Shown here: piece after piece, positions 22,170-32,237 of the stretch
How positions within the stretch are numbered: position 1 is the stretch's first letter
How the letters are laid out: each line of letters opens with the position of its first letter
Assembly: GCA_958450325.1 (NCBI GenBank)
Contig: OY288248.1
Span: 43,166,005-43,230,004 of the forward strand
Direction: 5' to 3'
Source: Agrostemma githago
Taxonomy: Eukaryota > Streptophyta > Magnoliopsida > Caryophyllales > Caryophyllaceae
DNA: 64,000 nucleotides
The notes under the pieces: generated by a model
The model's database searches: none
The model's input: only the letters and a program-made list of their open reading frames with translations
Told to the model about the DNA's origin: nothing
Translations under genes and position numbers: made by a program

Positions 22170-23250
22170 ATAATACATGACAACTCTTATTTATAATATA
22201 AAATTTCATCAACTTATTATAATTTTTCGATGTGGAAATAATTTTACGTTCGCTGTCTTATTAAGAGATTTTTTAAGACTCAAAAGTTTTTTTTGATTGA
22301 TATCGAAGAACGAATGAATTTTTTGATTGATATCTAAAAACGAAAGATTAATCTTATTTATAATATAAGATTCTATCGCCCCATCATAATTTTTCGATAT
22401 AGGATAATTTACTCAAGGTTTATGGTTTTAAGATCCGCTTTCAAGACCCAGAAAAACGCACGATTACTCTTATTTATAATATAAAATCATCACCTTATTT
22501 TAATTTTTTCGATGTGAGATAATTTTACTTTGATAGTCTTTTTAAAAGTTTTTTAAGACTCAAAAGATTGTTGGTTGATATTTAAAACCGAAAGATTACT
22601 CACTTATGATATAAAATTCCATCACCTCATCATACTTAAGTTTATGTTAGATGATAGACGATTACTCTTTATTTATATAATCGAATTTGATCATCTTGTT
22701 TTGATGAATGATTACTCTTATTTATATAATAAAAAAATCCACCTTATTATAATTTTTCGATGTGGGATAGTTTTAATTAAGTTTATTTAAGTTTAGATAT
22801 AGTCTAATTAAGAATTAAGAACTTTTATTTATAGACGGATGCATGATTACTCTTATTTATAATACATAGAATTCCATCACACCATCTTAATTTCGATGCG
22901 GGATAATTATACATTAACTATATACTTTAATTATACCTTTTTTTAAAGTTCAAAAGATTGTTGTTTAATTATTATAAAAAATCATGTGAGATTATTTACT
23001 TAAGCTTATAATCTTAAGAGCTCTTTTTAAAACAAAAAAAATTACATCATACATTACTCTGGTTATAATATGAAGTATAGAATTTCATCATCTCACTATA
23101 ATTTTTTAATGCGGCCGGGATGATTTTAAGTTTGTAGTCTTATATATTAAAAAAAAATTGTTGATATTTAAAATCGAATGATTACTATTATTTATAATAT
23201 AAAATTTCATCATCCCATCGTATTTTTTTTATGTCGATATTTAAAAGCGA
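22170..23250. repeat. Degenerate AT-rich repeat array in the Helitron body
   Basis: The phrase ATTACTCTTATTTATAATAT, often followed by AAAATTYCATCA and then TTTTTCGATGTGGGATAAT, recurs about nine times. Copies start near 22183, 22350, 22464, 22588, 22664, 22709, 22849, 23050 and 23186. Spacing varies from about 45 to 200 bp, so this is an old, decayed tandem array. No gene is present. Confidence 0.6.
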
Positions 23251-23329
23251 ATGATATATACGTAATAGTATTACCATATTATTATATAATAGAAAAAAAT
23301 GAACATCACATCATATTATATAATAGAAA

Positions 23330-24012
23330 AAATATTACATAACACATTCAAATAATAATAAAATGCATTATATATACGTAAAACTTGAGAATAGACAAAA
23401 TTTGTAGACACGTACCTGGTTGAATGATTTTTTGTGACAAATTCAACCGGTATTTATACATTATTATTTTCCATATTTTTGAGAAAATAATTAAGGTAAT
23501 TATATATTATTACGTAATATAGTATATTATTCTATATTATTATTATTACAATTGATATTATATTATTACTATTACTATATTATATTTATGATTATGTTTC
23601 CATATTAATAAACTTAAATAAAAATAAACGTACCAATGGGATCACTCGAAAAAAGATACAATTCTAGTAGTATAGTTTATAGTATAGTAATAGTAGTACT
23701 ATTGCTATACTACTGTTACTATTTATGAGATTTATGATATAATATATATATATTATATTTATATTACTATACGTAATATAGATTATATTATATTATATTT
23801 ATGATATTATATTCTATTACATATACTTTCTTATATTATACTATTAATTATTAATATTAGTAGTATTATTGTTACAATTCTATATACTTTCCTAATACTA
23901 TTATTATACTTTTATGATTATGTTTTCCATATTAATAAACTTAAATAAAAAATAAACAGACCAATCAGATCGTTCGATGAAACGGACCAATGAGATCGCT
24001 CGAAAAAAGCCT

Positions 24013-24083
<71 letters not shown>

Positions 24084-24084
24084 A
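23330..24084. repeat. AT-rich direct repeat, copy 1
   Basis: This shares TGAATGATTTTTTGTGACAA, ATTATTTTCCATAT and the final block GACCAATGAGATCGCTCGAA...GCCTAAAATATATAT with the copy ending near 25955. The two copies flank the RPA-like gene fragment. It ends in an (AT)n tract at about 24015-24081. Confidence 0.6.
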
Positions 24085-24119
24085 TTAGATAATACTCCGT
24101 ATTAAATAATTTTTCATAA

Positions 24120-24899
24120 TTATATAAGGAGAGATTTTCTATTTTCTCTTGAAAAAAGATACCGTTGGTCTTCTATTTCAATTTTTTTGTTGGCATCTTC
24201 TCCTGAATCATCGACAACCTTTCCAAATATATCTGTAAATATTTATGTATATTTAAATCGTAATTTAGACTGTTAACCAAAACATATATAATAATGATGT
24301 GAAATATAAATAGAAATACTTATAACAAAGTAAGTAACATACCACTTAAAACCGAGAAGTTGTCACGACGGTCGTCAAGATGATGAAATTGCACAAAGTC
24401 AAATTTATGCTTAGGAATAATGACCTCCGTGTCTTCACTAACAGACTTAACAAAAGTATCAAATTGAAAGTTTAGCATTATTTTGCTGTCGCTTACGACA
24501 CGATACTGTTCCTTGTTAGGAAGAACTTCAAAATTTTTAATGATATATATTTTTCCTTCCACAAGCTTTTGACGCAATCGTGAATTTTGACCACTGCGTA
24601 GTGTTGCATGGACATATTCACCCTGCAATGCAAAAAGATTGAAAATTATTATGTAGGATGCGAACGAATTAAATTCAATTAATCATAATTTTCAGAATGC
24701 ATATATTATTTAGATAACAATAACATGGATTATTTACCTCTTCGTCAATAAGAACCATATCGGTACAAATCACGAACCCTTTTTTCTTAATGCTTTCCAC
24801 GTCCCACAATCTGGAAACACGGACTCTGATTTTCCAATCGCTCCTTTTCGAGTTTAATTCATTAATAAATGAATACGGCCTAAAATATAATGACATCAT
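24120..24899 (-). pseudogene. RPA1/OB-fold-like gene fragment of Helitron type (3 exons, 184 aa)
   Basis: It resembles the single-stranded-DNA-binding RPA70-like proteins (DUF223/OB-fold) often carried by plant Helitrons. I place exon 1 at 24738-24899, with NELNSKRSDWKIRVRVSRLW. Exon 2 is 24343-24622, with GEYVHATLRSG, IYIIKNFEV and NFQFDTFV. Exon 3 is 24120-24232, with DIFGKVVDDSG. Introns have GT-AG borders (donors GTAAAT and GTATGT; acceptors TTGCAG and TTACAG) and keep the frame. The spliced frame ends after LLI. A full RPA1-like protein would continue with at least one more OB fold, so this is an N-terminal fragment; the last few residues are probably not homologous. It lies in the same orientation as the Helitron end at 21987, supporting a common origin. 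Confidence 0.72.
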
Positions 24900-24924
24900 A
24901 TCGTTATTACAGTTTTAAAATACT

Positions 24925-24937
24925 ACGTAACACATTC

Positions 24938-24992
<55 letters not shown>

Positions 24993-25067
24993 TATAATAC
25001 TACGTAACACATTCGAATAATAATAATAGTAATAATAATAATAGTAGTAGTAATAATAATAATAATA

Positions 25068-25099
<32 letters not shown>

Positions 25100-25955
25100 T
25101 AATAATAATAATAATAATAATAACAACGTAGTAGTGGAAAATAGACAAATCTTGTAGATACGTCGTACCTAGGTGATGGGTTTGACATTGATATTGTGGT
25201 TATTGAGAATTACGTACTTGGATGAATGATTTTTTGTGACAAATTCAACCAGTATTTATATATTATTATTTTCCATATGTTTGAGAAAATAATTAAGGCA
25301 ACCCTTCCATATACTATTATTGATTATGATTATATATTATTATGTAGTATAGTATATTTCTATAGATTTATATATTTATATCAATCAATCAATCATTATA
25401 AACTACGTATTTCCTAATATTATATTTCATTATTAATAAAATAATAATGTTACTACGTATGATATTTATAATATTTCCTAAATTATATTAAATAATATAC
25501 TATGATATATATTTATAATGTTACTACGTATTTCCTAATATTTATACTATAATATTTTCCTATATTATAATACTAAATAATATACTATTAAATATTTAAT
25601 AGTATGATATTTATTATATTACTAAAATATTAGTTCTATATACTTTCCTAATAATATTATTATACTTTTTTATGATTATGTTTTCCATATTAATAAATTT
25701 AAATAAAAAATAACCAATGAGCATATACTTTCCTATATTTTACTATTATTATATTACTTTTTTATGATTATGTTTTCCATATTAATAAATTTAAATAAAA
25801 AATAACCAATGAGCATATACTTTCCTATATTTTACTATTATTATATTATATTATTATTATTATATCATATTAATAAGCGGACCAATCAGATCGCTCGATG
25901 GAACGGACCAATGAGATCGCTCGAAAAAAGCCTAAAATATATATATATATTGATT
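24925..25955. repeat. AT-rich direct repeat, copy 2, with (AAT)n microsatellites
   Basis: This is the counterpart of 23330-24084 with expanded trinucleotide tracts (about 24942-24990 and 25017-25123). ACGTAACACATTCGAATAAT occurs near 24925 and 25003, and a near match lies near 23339. Within it, a roughly 90-100-bp unit (TATACTTTCCTA...AACCAATGAGCA) is repeated about two and a half times at 25637-25850. Confidence 0.6.
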
Positions 25956-26028
25956 GCGAGACCAATTACAATTTGACGTTACAATGAATTAACTTTAATA
26001 GAAAGGGTACATTTAATACTATAAAATA

Positions 26029-26201
26029 CTCTCTCATTTTCATTGATATCTCTCACATTTCATTTTTCCACAGTCTCTTCCATTTTCTTATGCTTTCTTT
26101 TTTTTTGTATCACTCTTCTTACCGGTCCACCTACTTTACTCTCTACTTTACTCTATCTTTCTATATTTTTGAATATTTTATTGTTGTCCTTAAAAAATGT
26201 A
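26029..26201. mobile_element. Outer Stowaway-like MITE, left part (right part 32094-32133)
   Basis: The left end reads CTCTCTCATTTTCATTGATA after a TA (26027-26028). At 32114-32133 the sequence CTATCGTTGAAATGGAGGGAG followed by TA is its degenerate inverted complement. The inner MITE and the LTR element are inserted between them. Terminal similarity is imperfect, so this is a moderate call. Confidence 0.45.
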
Positions 26202-26296
26202 CTCCCTCCTTTTCACTAAATTCATCTTCATTTTCTTTTTGGGTAAATTCTCTAAGATCTTCCTCTTTCTTTTTTGATACAAAATACATGGTCAAT
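26202..26296. mobile_element. Inner Stowaway MITE, left half
   Basis: It starts CTCCCTCCTTTTCACTA after TA (26200-26201). The inverted complement TAGTGAAAAGGAGGGAG ends at 32093 and is followed by TA. TA duplication and CTCCCTCC ends are the Stowaway (Tc1/Mariner) signature. An LTR retrotransposon splits it after TCAAT (26292-26296). Confidence 0.82.
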
Positions 26297-27156
26297 TGGT
26301 GAGCCTAAGTCATATGCTCCCAAAGATAAATAATTAAGTCCTATTACCTTTAACAATATAGTAGAGGTAAGTCGGGTGTCGAATCCACAGGGAAGGCGAT
26401 GTGAATAAAATAAATAAAAGTAACAAGAATAATGGGGGTTTTGTGATTGAATTGTCTAATAACTAAAATAAGGAAAGTAAAATAACTAATAATGAGAATT
26501 CAGATAATTAAGAGACTCGACTCAAAGAAAATCCACTAACTAGTTAAACAATTGATCATCGACTATTAACCTTTATTTAATCTTTGAGTATTCTATTGTG
26601 AAACTGAAAGTTCCAATTGTTCCGTGGATAATATTACTTAGGTCGAAACGCGATACTAAGCAACCTAATTATTGAATAACCTAATCCACGCGTCTAGATT
26701 TAATTCAATAACAGCATGAACGATATGAACAACTCAATAGAAATAACGACCTTTAACACACGCGGTTATTGGTTCGAATTATATGTTTATTCCTTCTTTT
26801 ACCCAATTACGATGAAACGCATACAAATAATTAGGTCTAAAGGTTGCAACTTTATCTAGTGAATTGAACAATTACGGATTCAAACACAAAGAATTGCAAT
26901 AGATTGAAGATTGAAATAATCAATTGGCCAAAAAGATTAAACAAGCAACAATCATAAAATTAGCACAAGGAATAAACAATACTCAAGTAATTAAATCAAG
27001 ATTAAGAAAGTCTCATAATCAATTAACCATAAAGTTTCAAATCTTTGATCCGAGAAGAAAGATTAGTTACACATGATTAGGATTCTTCTCTTCTTCTAAT
27101 CAAAAGTAACGTGAATTATGATATACGTAACAATCCAAAACTAATAGTATGTAGCC

Positions 27157-27203
<47 letters not shown>

Positions 27204-27530
27204 GGAAAGTCTAGTAATTTCCTAACTTTAATAATAATATAATAATAAATAATAATTAAGCTGACACGGAAACCGAAGTAGTTCCGTCTTAAATTCCTGA
27301 GCTGCGCTTTGACTTTTCACTCGGTTTTGTTGGGCTTGATCTTCATACTCTCTGTCTCGAGCCCAAATCACATAACAAGGAATTAGAGTTCTAAAAACCG
27401 TCTTTTCTTCAATAAAGCACAATTTCTTGGATGAAACCAATTAGACGATTTCCACTCTAAACCCGCATTTTTAATCACCAAATCTAGCTCAAATCTTCGT
27501 CATAAACACATACAAAACACGCTAGATCAA
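26297..27530 (-). repeat. 3' LTR of the 249-aa-ORF element
   Basis: Direct repeat of 30776-31992 with TG...CA ends. It carries a longer (AAT)n tract (about 27157-27203) than its partner, which explains most of the length difference. Confidence 0.9.
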
Positions 27531-27568
27531 CTTCCCCACACTTAGACCTTTGCTCGTCCCGAGCAAAA
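27531..27568 (-). other. Polypurine tract with upstream hairpin
   Basis: On the minus strand an 8-bp-arm hairpin TTTGCTCG-GGA-CGAGCAAA (27568-27550) is followed by GGTCTAAGTGTGGGGAAGT, directly abutting the LTR at 27530. The AGTGTGGGGAAGT part is the plus-strand primer. A second hairpin plus AAGTGTGGGGAAG lies at 28339-28372. Confidence 0.75.
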
Positions 27569-28080
27569 CTCGAAAACATCCACAATAAAACACAAGATCT
27601 TACAAAAGAAATATGGGAAGCTCGACATCACACAATAAACTCATCCCTTCAACCACCCTCCTTATATCATCCTAAGGTTAAGCACAAGGTCACAATAACA
27701 TGAAAATTCCTACAATAACCCAAGATCATGACCACAAAACAACACCTAAAATCATCGAAAAATGACACTACGCCCCTTATTTCTCCTAGTCCTAAACATG
27801 ATCACATGTGCTACAAAATATCACCAATGGTAAACAATGTATACCACTATTTTCCACAACCCACACATGTGATCGACCTAACGCCTCTAACACCTCAATA
27901 CAACACAAAACAATACTTCAATCGCAAAAAATTTAGTGCTACGACTACATCCGCACTGCGATTCTTCTCACCTTAACCAACTATCCTACCCGACCGACCT
28001 TCTATGTCACCCTTCTGATGACACCACACCAAGAATTGAGAAAGTATTGTGAATTTTTTTCCTAAAATCCCTCATTTTGC

Positions 28081-28259
28081 CTAGAGTGTCCGCCCTTGCG
28101 GATTTTCACTCTAGCTTTTCATTTTTTTTTCAAACTCACACTACTCTCGTGGCACGCAACTCAATTTTTCTTTTTACCCGGAGCGCCCTTTCGGGTTTTC
28201 ACTCCGTCCTCGGCCACTTTCCTATTCTTGCCTAGGCGCCCTTCCGGGTTTTCACCTAG
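28081..28259 (-). repeat. Three consecutive hairpin modules in the 3' UTR
   Basis: Plus-strand view. Module 1 (28081-28114) has an outer stem CTAGAGTG/CACTCTAG, an inner stem TCCGC/GCGGA with loop CCTT, and a TTTT bulge. Module 2 (28179-28206) has an outer stem CGGAG/CTCCG. Module 3 (28232-28259) has an outer stem CTAGG/CCTAG. Modules 2 and 3 share the core GCGCCCTTYCGGGTTTTCA, and module 1 has CCGCCCTTGCGGATTTTCA. Outer stems change sequence but keep pairing. In the transcript (minus strand) the core reads TGAAAACCCGNAAGGGCGC. Confidence 0.7.
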
Positions 28260-28379
28260 CCGGGGTTATTTTTGTTCAATTTTTTTTTTCTTTTTTTTTT
28301 CCTTGAACTACGACTCAAAGACGAGTACTATATTTCCCTTCCCCACACTTATTCCGAGCATTGTCCTCAATGTGAGATA

Positions 28380-29640
28380 AAGGACATCAATAAAAACAAT
28401 AAACGGGGACAAAGGGTCTTCAACTTCGAGATAAATAACTCGTCGCACTCATTTGAATGTCACACGGACAGTCACAACACCAAACTCCGACTCCAAAATC
28501 AACACTACTAAACTTGGCCATGAAGGATAATTTCAAATGACTACGAGACGAGACCAAAGCAAACTAGCAACAACAACTAAACAATGCCACCAAAAGTCTA
28601 CCGTAATCAATAATGCAACACAATCGATAACAAAAACTCGGCAGAACTTGGCCCAAATCTACATCAATAACACAACCGAACTGGCTGACTCACGCTAATA
28701 CTCACGACATCACAGCTCGATTCTGACGACCAACCCCAATAACAACAACACGACCAACTGATTCAGATAAAAGAGAACTGAATCGCAACACAATCAACAC
28801 CAATCTGCCACCGACCCGACAACAATTGAAAACAACGAGTCAGAAACACACAGCTCGTGAAACCACTGACCCGTAGAGACGGTGGACTGACCAGTGACGA
28901 CAGACAGAACGACAGATTGACTGACCTGATGGAACATCTGACGACGACAGCACGACTCACAATCAACACTACCAAACGTCGGCCAACACTAACACCAATA
29001 ACAAAACCAACTTCCGTCTTGATTAATAACGTCGACCCAACGCTTCCCTATGTCGTCAAAACTCACACATCCCTCCACACTTCTCCAACATCTAGAATTC
29101 AAAAACAGCCCCCAAAATCTAGGGTTTGAGAAGAAATCGAATTTGGGTCAATAAAGGGTAATTTGGGAGTGAGGATGTGTAAGAGAGAGAGGAATATGAT
29201 GTTGAAGGATTGAATTGTAGTGGGTAGGCAAGAAGAAGAACAGTGGGGTGGAAATTGGAAGAAAGATTGAAATGGAGGGGATGAAAGGAGGAAGAAGAGA
29301 AGGTATGTTAGTGTAACGTGCTCTTGGATTTTCTTTTTGATTTTTTTAAGAAAGAGAGTGTACCTGTACAGCATGAAGAGGCGCGCGGACCGCACGGGGG
29401 TTGAGCGACTCTTGTGAATAACTGGAAAGTTGACCTTTGGAGTCAATTTTCTTCAATGCCACGTTGATTTTTTAGTACTCCGTCATGCTAGTCGCCCCGA
29501 GCTCCCACAAGTTGCACGGATTCCTGAAAAAATTGACATCACACTCAAAGTCAAAAGTAAAAAAAACATCGACTTATTCGACAAAAATACGAAAAACGAT
29601 TATAACTCTAATATTATGAAATATGACCCATAATAAAATT
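28380..29640 (-). other. Non-coding part of the element's internal region
   Basis: About 1.26 kb between the structured 3' UTR segments. Only short open frames occur and I recognise none. Pyrimidine-rich tracts suggest untranslated or captured sequence. Confidence 0.45.
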
Positions 29641-29660
29641 AATAAAAATATATATTAGAC

Positions 29661-29889
29661 GGGTTGCCTCCCGGAAGCGCTCTTGTTTTACGTCGTTGAC
29701 CCGACGTCGAAAGCGGAATCTTCATTAATTGGGTCGAAAAGATCAATTCTCTCGACTGCTCCCTCCATCCAATTTCAAGTGAAGTCCGCAAACTAACTTA
29801 TTCAAAAACAAAAACAAAAACAAAAAAATCATCAATTAACAAAAAGCGGGTTGCCTTCCGTAAGCGCTGATTTAACGTCCCGCACGACG
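29661..29889 (-). repeat. Two copies of a box-plus-hairpin motif after the ORF
   Basis: GGGTTGCCTCCCGGAAGCGCT (29661-29681) is followed by hairpin ACGTCG-N6-CGACGT (29690-29707). GGGTTGCCTTCCGTAAGCGCT (29848-29868) is followed by hairpin CGTC-N6-GACG (29876-29889). Both copies keep the order, spacing and 6-base loop. From memory, similar GCGCTT...GGGAGGCAACCC boxes follow coding regions in other plant Ty3 elements. Confidence 0.65.
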
Positions 29890-29915
29890 GTGAGGGGTCA
29901 CACAGCACTACCCCT

Positions 29916-30665
29916 TTATAGAGTAACCCATTTTATATCAAGATCGGAAGAAGTTAATGCCCGTAGGAGACGGTCAAACAAGCTAGCAAAAGAGTTTGTG
30001 AAAACCGTATAAAAGATTATAATGAGAATATACCATACACACCGCATAAATATAGAGGTACATAGAACGTCAGGTTCATGGTATGGTTCTCTAGATAACG
30101 ACGCCAACTTAAACACTTTTTCTGTCGTGTCCCTACTCATGGATGTGTCTTTCAAATCCCATAATATATCACCCAATTCACCACCCAAAGGGGAATCAAT
30201 TAAATATGTGGGTAGCGGTAAGTCTGATACGGGTTCTATATAGGGCACAGTCAATAAATGCGAGTCACCATCCTCTTCCTCATTATCTAGTGGAGCACCG
30301 TCGACATGAGTAAGGGAAGTAGGATACTCAATTTCGGTCACATCATCACTAAAAATCGTTTCATGTTTAGGAGACTCAAAGTGTTGGGGAAGTTCAAGAA
30401 ATAAAGTGGTTATCTCTAATTCACGAGCATTGTTAACCAAAATATCAATCACATCCCATTTTTCCTTACGGCCTAACTCAAGAAATCTACCATCACATTC
30501 AACTTGCAAATCAATTTGAGTTGCTCGATTAAAGTTATGGTTAATCGCTACCAAGAGTTGTTCGTTACTCATAGGTAAATATGTGCGTTCTAGAACATAG
30601 TCCGTGAGTCTTTCAATATAGTGATGTAGTAACTCATTATCAAGTTGGGGACACCAAAAACTCAT
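29916..30665 (-). CDS. Unrecognised 249-aa ORF of a non-autonomous LTR element
   Basis: I do not recognise the family. The ATG at 30665 is the first in frame, about 90 bp downstream of the primer site, in the position where gag would start. The protein opens MSFWCPQLDNELLHHYIERL and continues with a mixed, probably helical region (about 1-100). An acidic, proline-bearing middle follows (DNEEEDGDSH near 125). Near the C-terminus is a hydrophobic stretch at about 209-230 (CVWYILIIIFYTVFTNSF) that looks like one transmembrane segment. A short basic/amphipathic tail, FDRLLRALTSSDL, comes after it. There is no zinc knuckle, DSG, YXDD or DDE motif. The stop at 29916 is followed within 30 bp by the first box-hairpin motif. 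It could be an envelope-like or accessory protein, or a captured host sequence; neither is shown. Confidence 0.7.
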   Translation of the reverse strand: MSFWCPQLDNELLHHYIERLTDYVLERTYLPMSNEQLLVAINHNFNRATQIDLQVECDGRFLELGRKEKWDVIDILVNNARELEITTLFLELPQHFESPKHETIFSDDVTEIEYPTSLTHVDGAPLDNEEEDGDSHLLTVPYIEPVSDLPLPTYLIDSPLGGELGDILWDLKDTSMSRDTTEKVFKLASLSREPYHEPDVLCTSIFMRCVWYILIIIFYTVFTNSFASLFDRLLRALTSSDLDIKWVTL

Positions 30666-30752
30666 TTCTCGATGACAAACAAAAAGACAATTAAAATATA
30701 TATTTACAAGAGACACGAAAACAAATAATCACACAAAAACAACTAATTGCCT

Positions 30753-30770
30753 TCCCCGGCAACGACGCCA
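30753..30770 (-). other. Primer binding site, tRNA-Asp type
   Basis: On the minus strand this reads TGGCGTCGTTGCCGGGGA, five bases inside the LTR border. It differs by one base from the TGGCGCCGTTGCCGGGGA commonly used by Athila-like elements. Confidence 0.85.
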
Positions 30771-30775
30771 AAATT

Positions 30776-31634
30776 TGGTGAGCCTAAGTCGTATGCTCCC
30801 AAAGATAAATAATTAAGTCCTATTACCTTTAACAATATAGTAGAGGTAAGTCGGGTGTCGAATCCACAGGGAAGGCGATGTGAATAAAATAAATAAAAGT
30901 AACAAGAATAATGGGGGTTTTGTGATTGAATTGTCTAATAACTAAAATAAGGAAAGTAAAATAACTAATAATGAGAATTCAAATAATTAAGAGACCGACT
31001 CAAAGAAAATCCACTAACTAGTTAAACAATTGATCATCGACTACTAACCTTTATTTAATCTTTGAGTATTCTATTGTGAAACTGAAAGTTCCAATTGTTC
31101 CGTAGATAATATTACTTAGGTCGAAACGCGATACTAAGCAACCTAATTATTGAATAACCTAATCCACGCGTCTAGATTTAATTCAATAACAACATGAACG
31201 ATATGAACAAATCAATAGAAATAATGACCTTTAACACACGCGGTTATTGGTTCGAATTATATGTTTATTCCTCCTTTTACTCAATTACGATGAAACGCAT
31301 ACAAATAATTAGGTCTAAAGGTTGCAACTTTATCTAGTGAATTGAACAATTACGGATTCAAACACAAAGAATTGCAATAGATTGAAGATTGAAATAATCA
31401 ATTGGCCAAAAAGATTAAACAAGCAACAATCATAAAATTAGCATAAGGAATAAACAATACTCAAGTAATTAAATCAAGATTAAGAAAGTCTCATAATCAA
31501 TTAACCATAAAGTTTCAAATCTTTGATCCGAGAAGAAAGATTAGTTACACATGATTAGGATTCTTCTCTTCTTCTAATCAAAAGTAACGTGAATTATGAT
31601 ATACGTAACAATCCAAAACTAATAGTATGTAGCC

Positions 31635-31666
<32 letters not shown>

Positions 31667-31992
31667 GGAAAGTCTAGTAATTTCCTAACTTTAATAATAA
31701 TATAATAATAAATAATAATTAAGCTGACACGGAAACCGAAGTAGTTCCGTCTTAAATTCCTGAGCTGCGCTTTGAATTTTCACTCGGTTTTGTTGGGCTT
31801 GATCTTCATACTCTCCGTCTCGAGCCCAAATCACATAACAAGGAATTAGAGTTCTAAAAACCGTCTTTTCTTCAATAAAGCACAATTTCTTGGATAAAAC
31901 CAATTAGACGATTTCCACTCTAAACCCGCATTTTTAATCACCAAATCTAGCTCAAATCTTCGTCATAAACACATACAAAACACGCTAGATCA
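30776..31992 (-). repeat. 5' LTR of the 249-aa-ORF element
   Basis: Direct repeat of 26297-27530, with TG...CA ends and a shorter (AAT)n tract (about 31636-31670). TCAAT follows at 31993-31997, matching the left flank. Confidence 0.9.
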
Positions 31993-31997
31993 TCAAT

Positions 31998-32093
31998 ATT
32001 ATCCCACTTTTCACACCACTCAATCTCAACCATCTCCTTTTCTAAAACTTCGAACCCAAAGTGTGCAAGAAGAAGATAGTGAAAAGGAGGGAG
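31998..32093. mobile_element. Inner Stowaway MITE, right half
   Basis: It ends TAGTGAAAAGGAGGGAG followed by TA (32094-32095) and completes the MITE begun at 26202. Joined across the retroelement and one TCAAT, the MITE would be about 191 bp. Confidence 0.8.
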
Positions 32094-32142
32094 TATCATT
32101 TTTAGGTGGAATCTATCGTTGAAATGGAGGGAGTAATATACC

Positions 32143-32237
32143 ACTTCCTTCGCATTTCTATGTTCGCCCATTTGATTATCTTATATCACCCATTTGAATA
32201 TATAACGGGTACAACATTAATGGACGGAGGAAGTAAA
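32143..32237. mobile_element. Possible very short Stowaway-like MITE
   Basis: ACTTCCTTCGCATTTC at the left faces the complement of ACTTCCTCCGTCCATT at the right, each next to TA-type dinucleotides. At about 95 bp it is short and the ends are imperfect. Confidence 0.35.

Larger units (their letters stand above)
26297..31992 (-). mobile_element. Complete non-autonomous LTR retrotransposon with an orphan ORF (5.7 kb)
   Basis: LTRs at 26297-27530 (1234 bp) and 30776-31992 (1217 bp) both run TGGTGAGCC...CTAGATCA. The 5-bp duplication TCAAT lies on each side (26292-26296 and 31993-31997). The primer site (30753-30770) and polypurine tract (27531-27543) put it on the minus strand. The internal 3.2 kb has no gag, protease, RT or integrase; its only substantial frame is the 249-aa ORF at 29916-30665. 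The tRNA-Asp-type primer site is shared with Athila-like Ty3 elements, which may be the helper (inference). The LTRs differ at a dozen or more sites plus the (AAT)n length, so insertion is recent but not new. Confidence 0.9.

Noticed and set aside
24915..25188. Open frames rich in isoleucine or tyrosine
   Set aside because: These are translations of (AAT)n microsatellites.
28857..29129. 90-codon plus-strand frame in the middle of the 249-aa-ORF element
   Set aside because: It is antisense to the element, threonine-rich and without a recognisable domain or supporting context.
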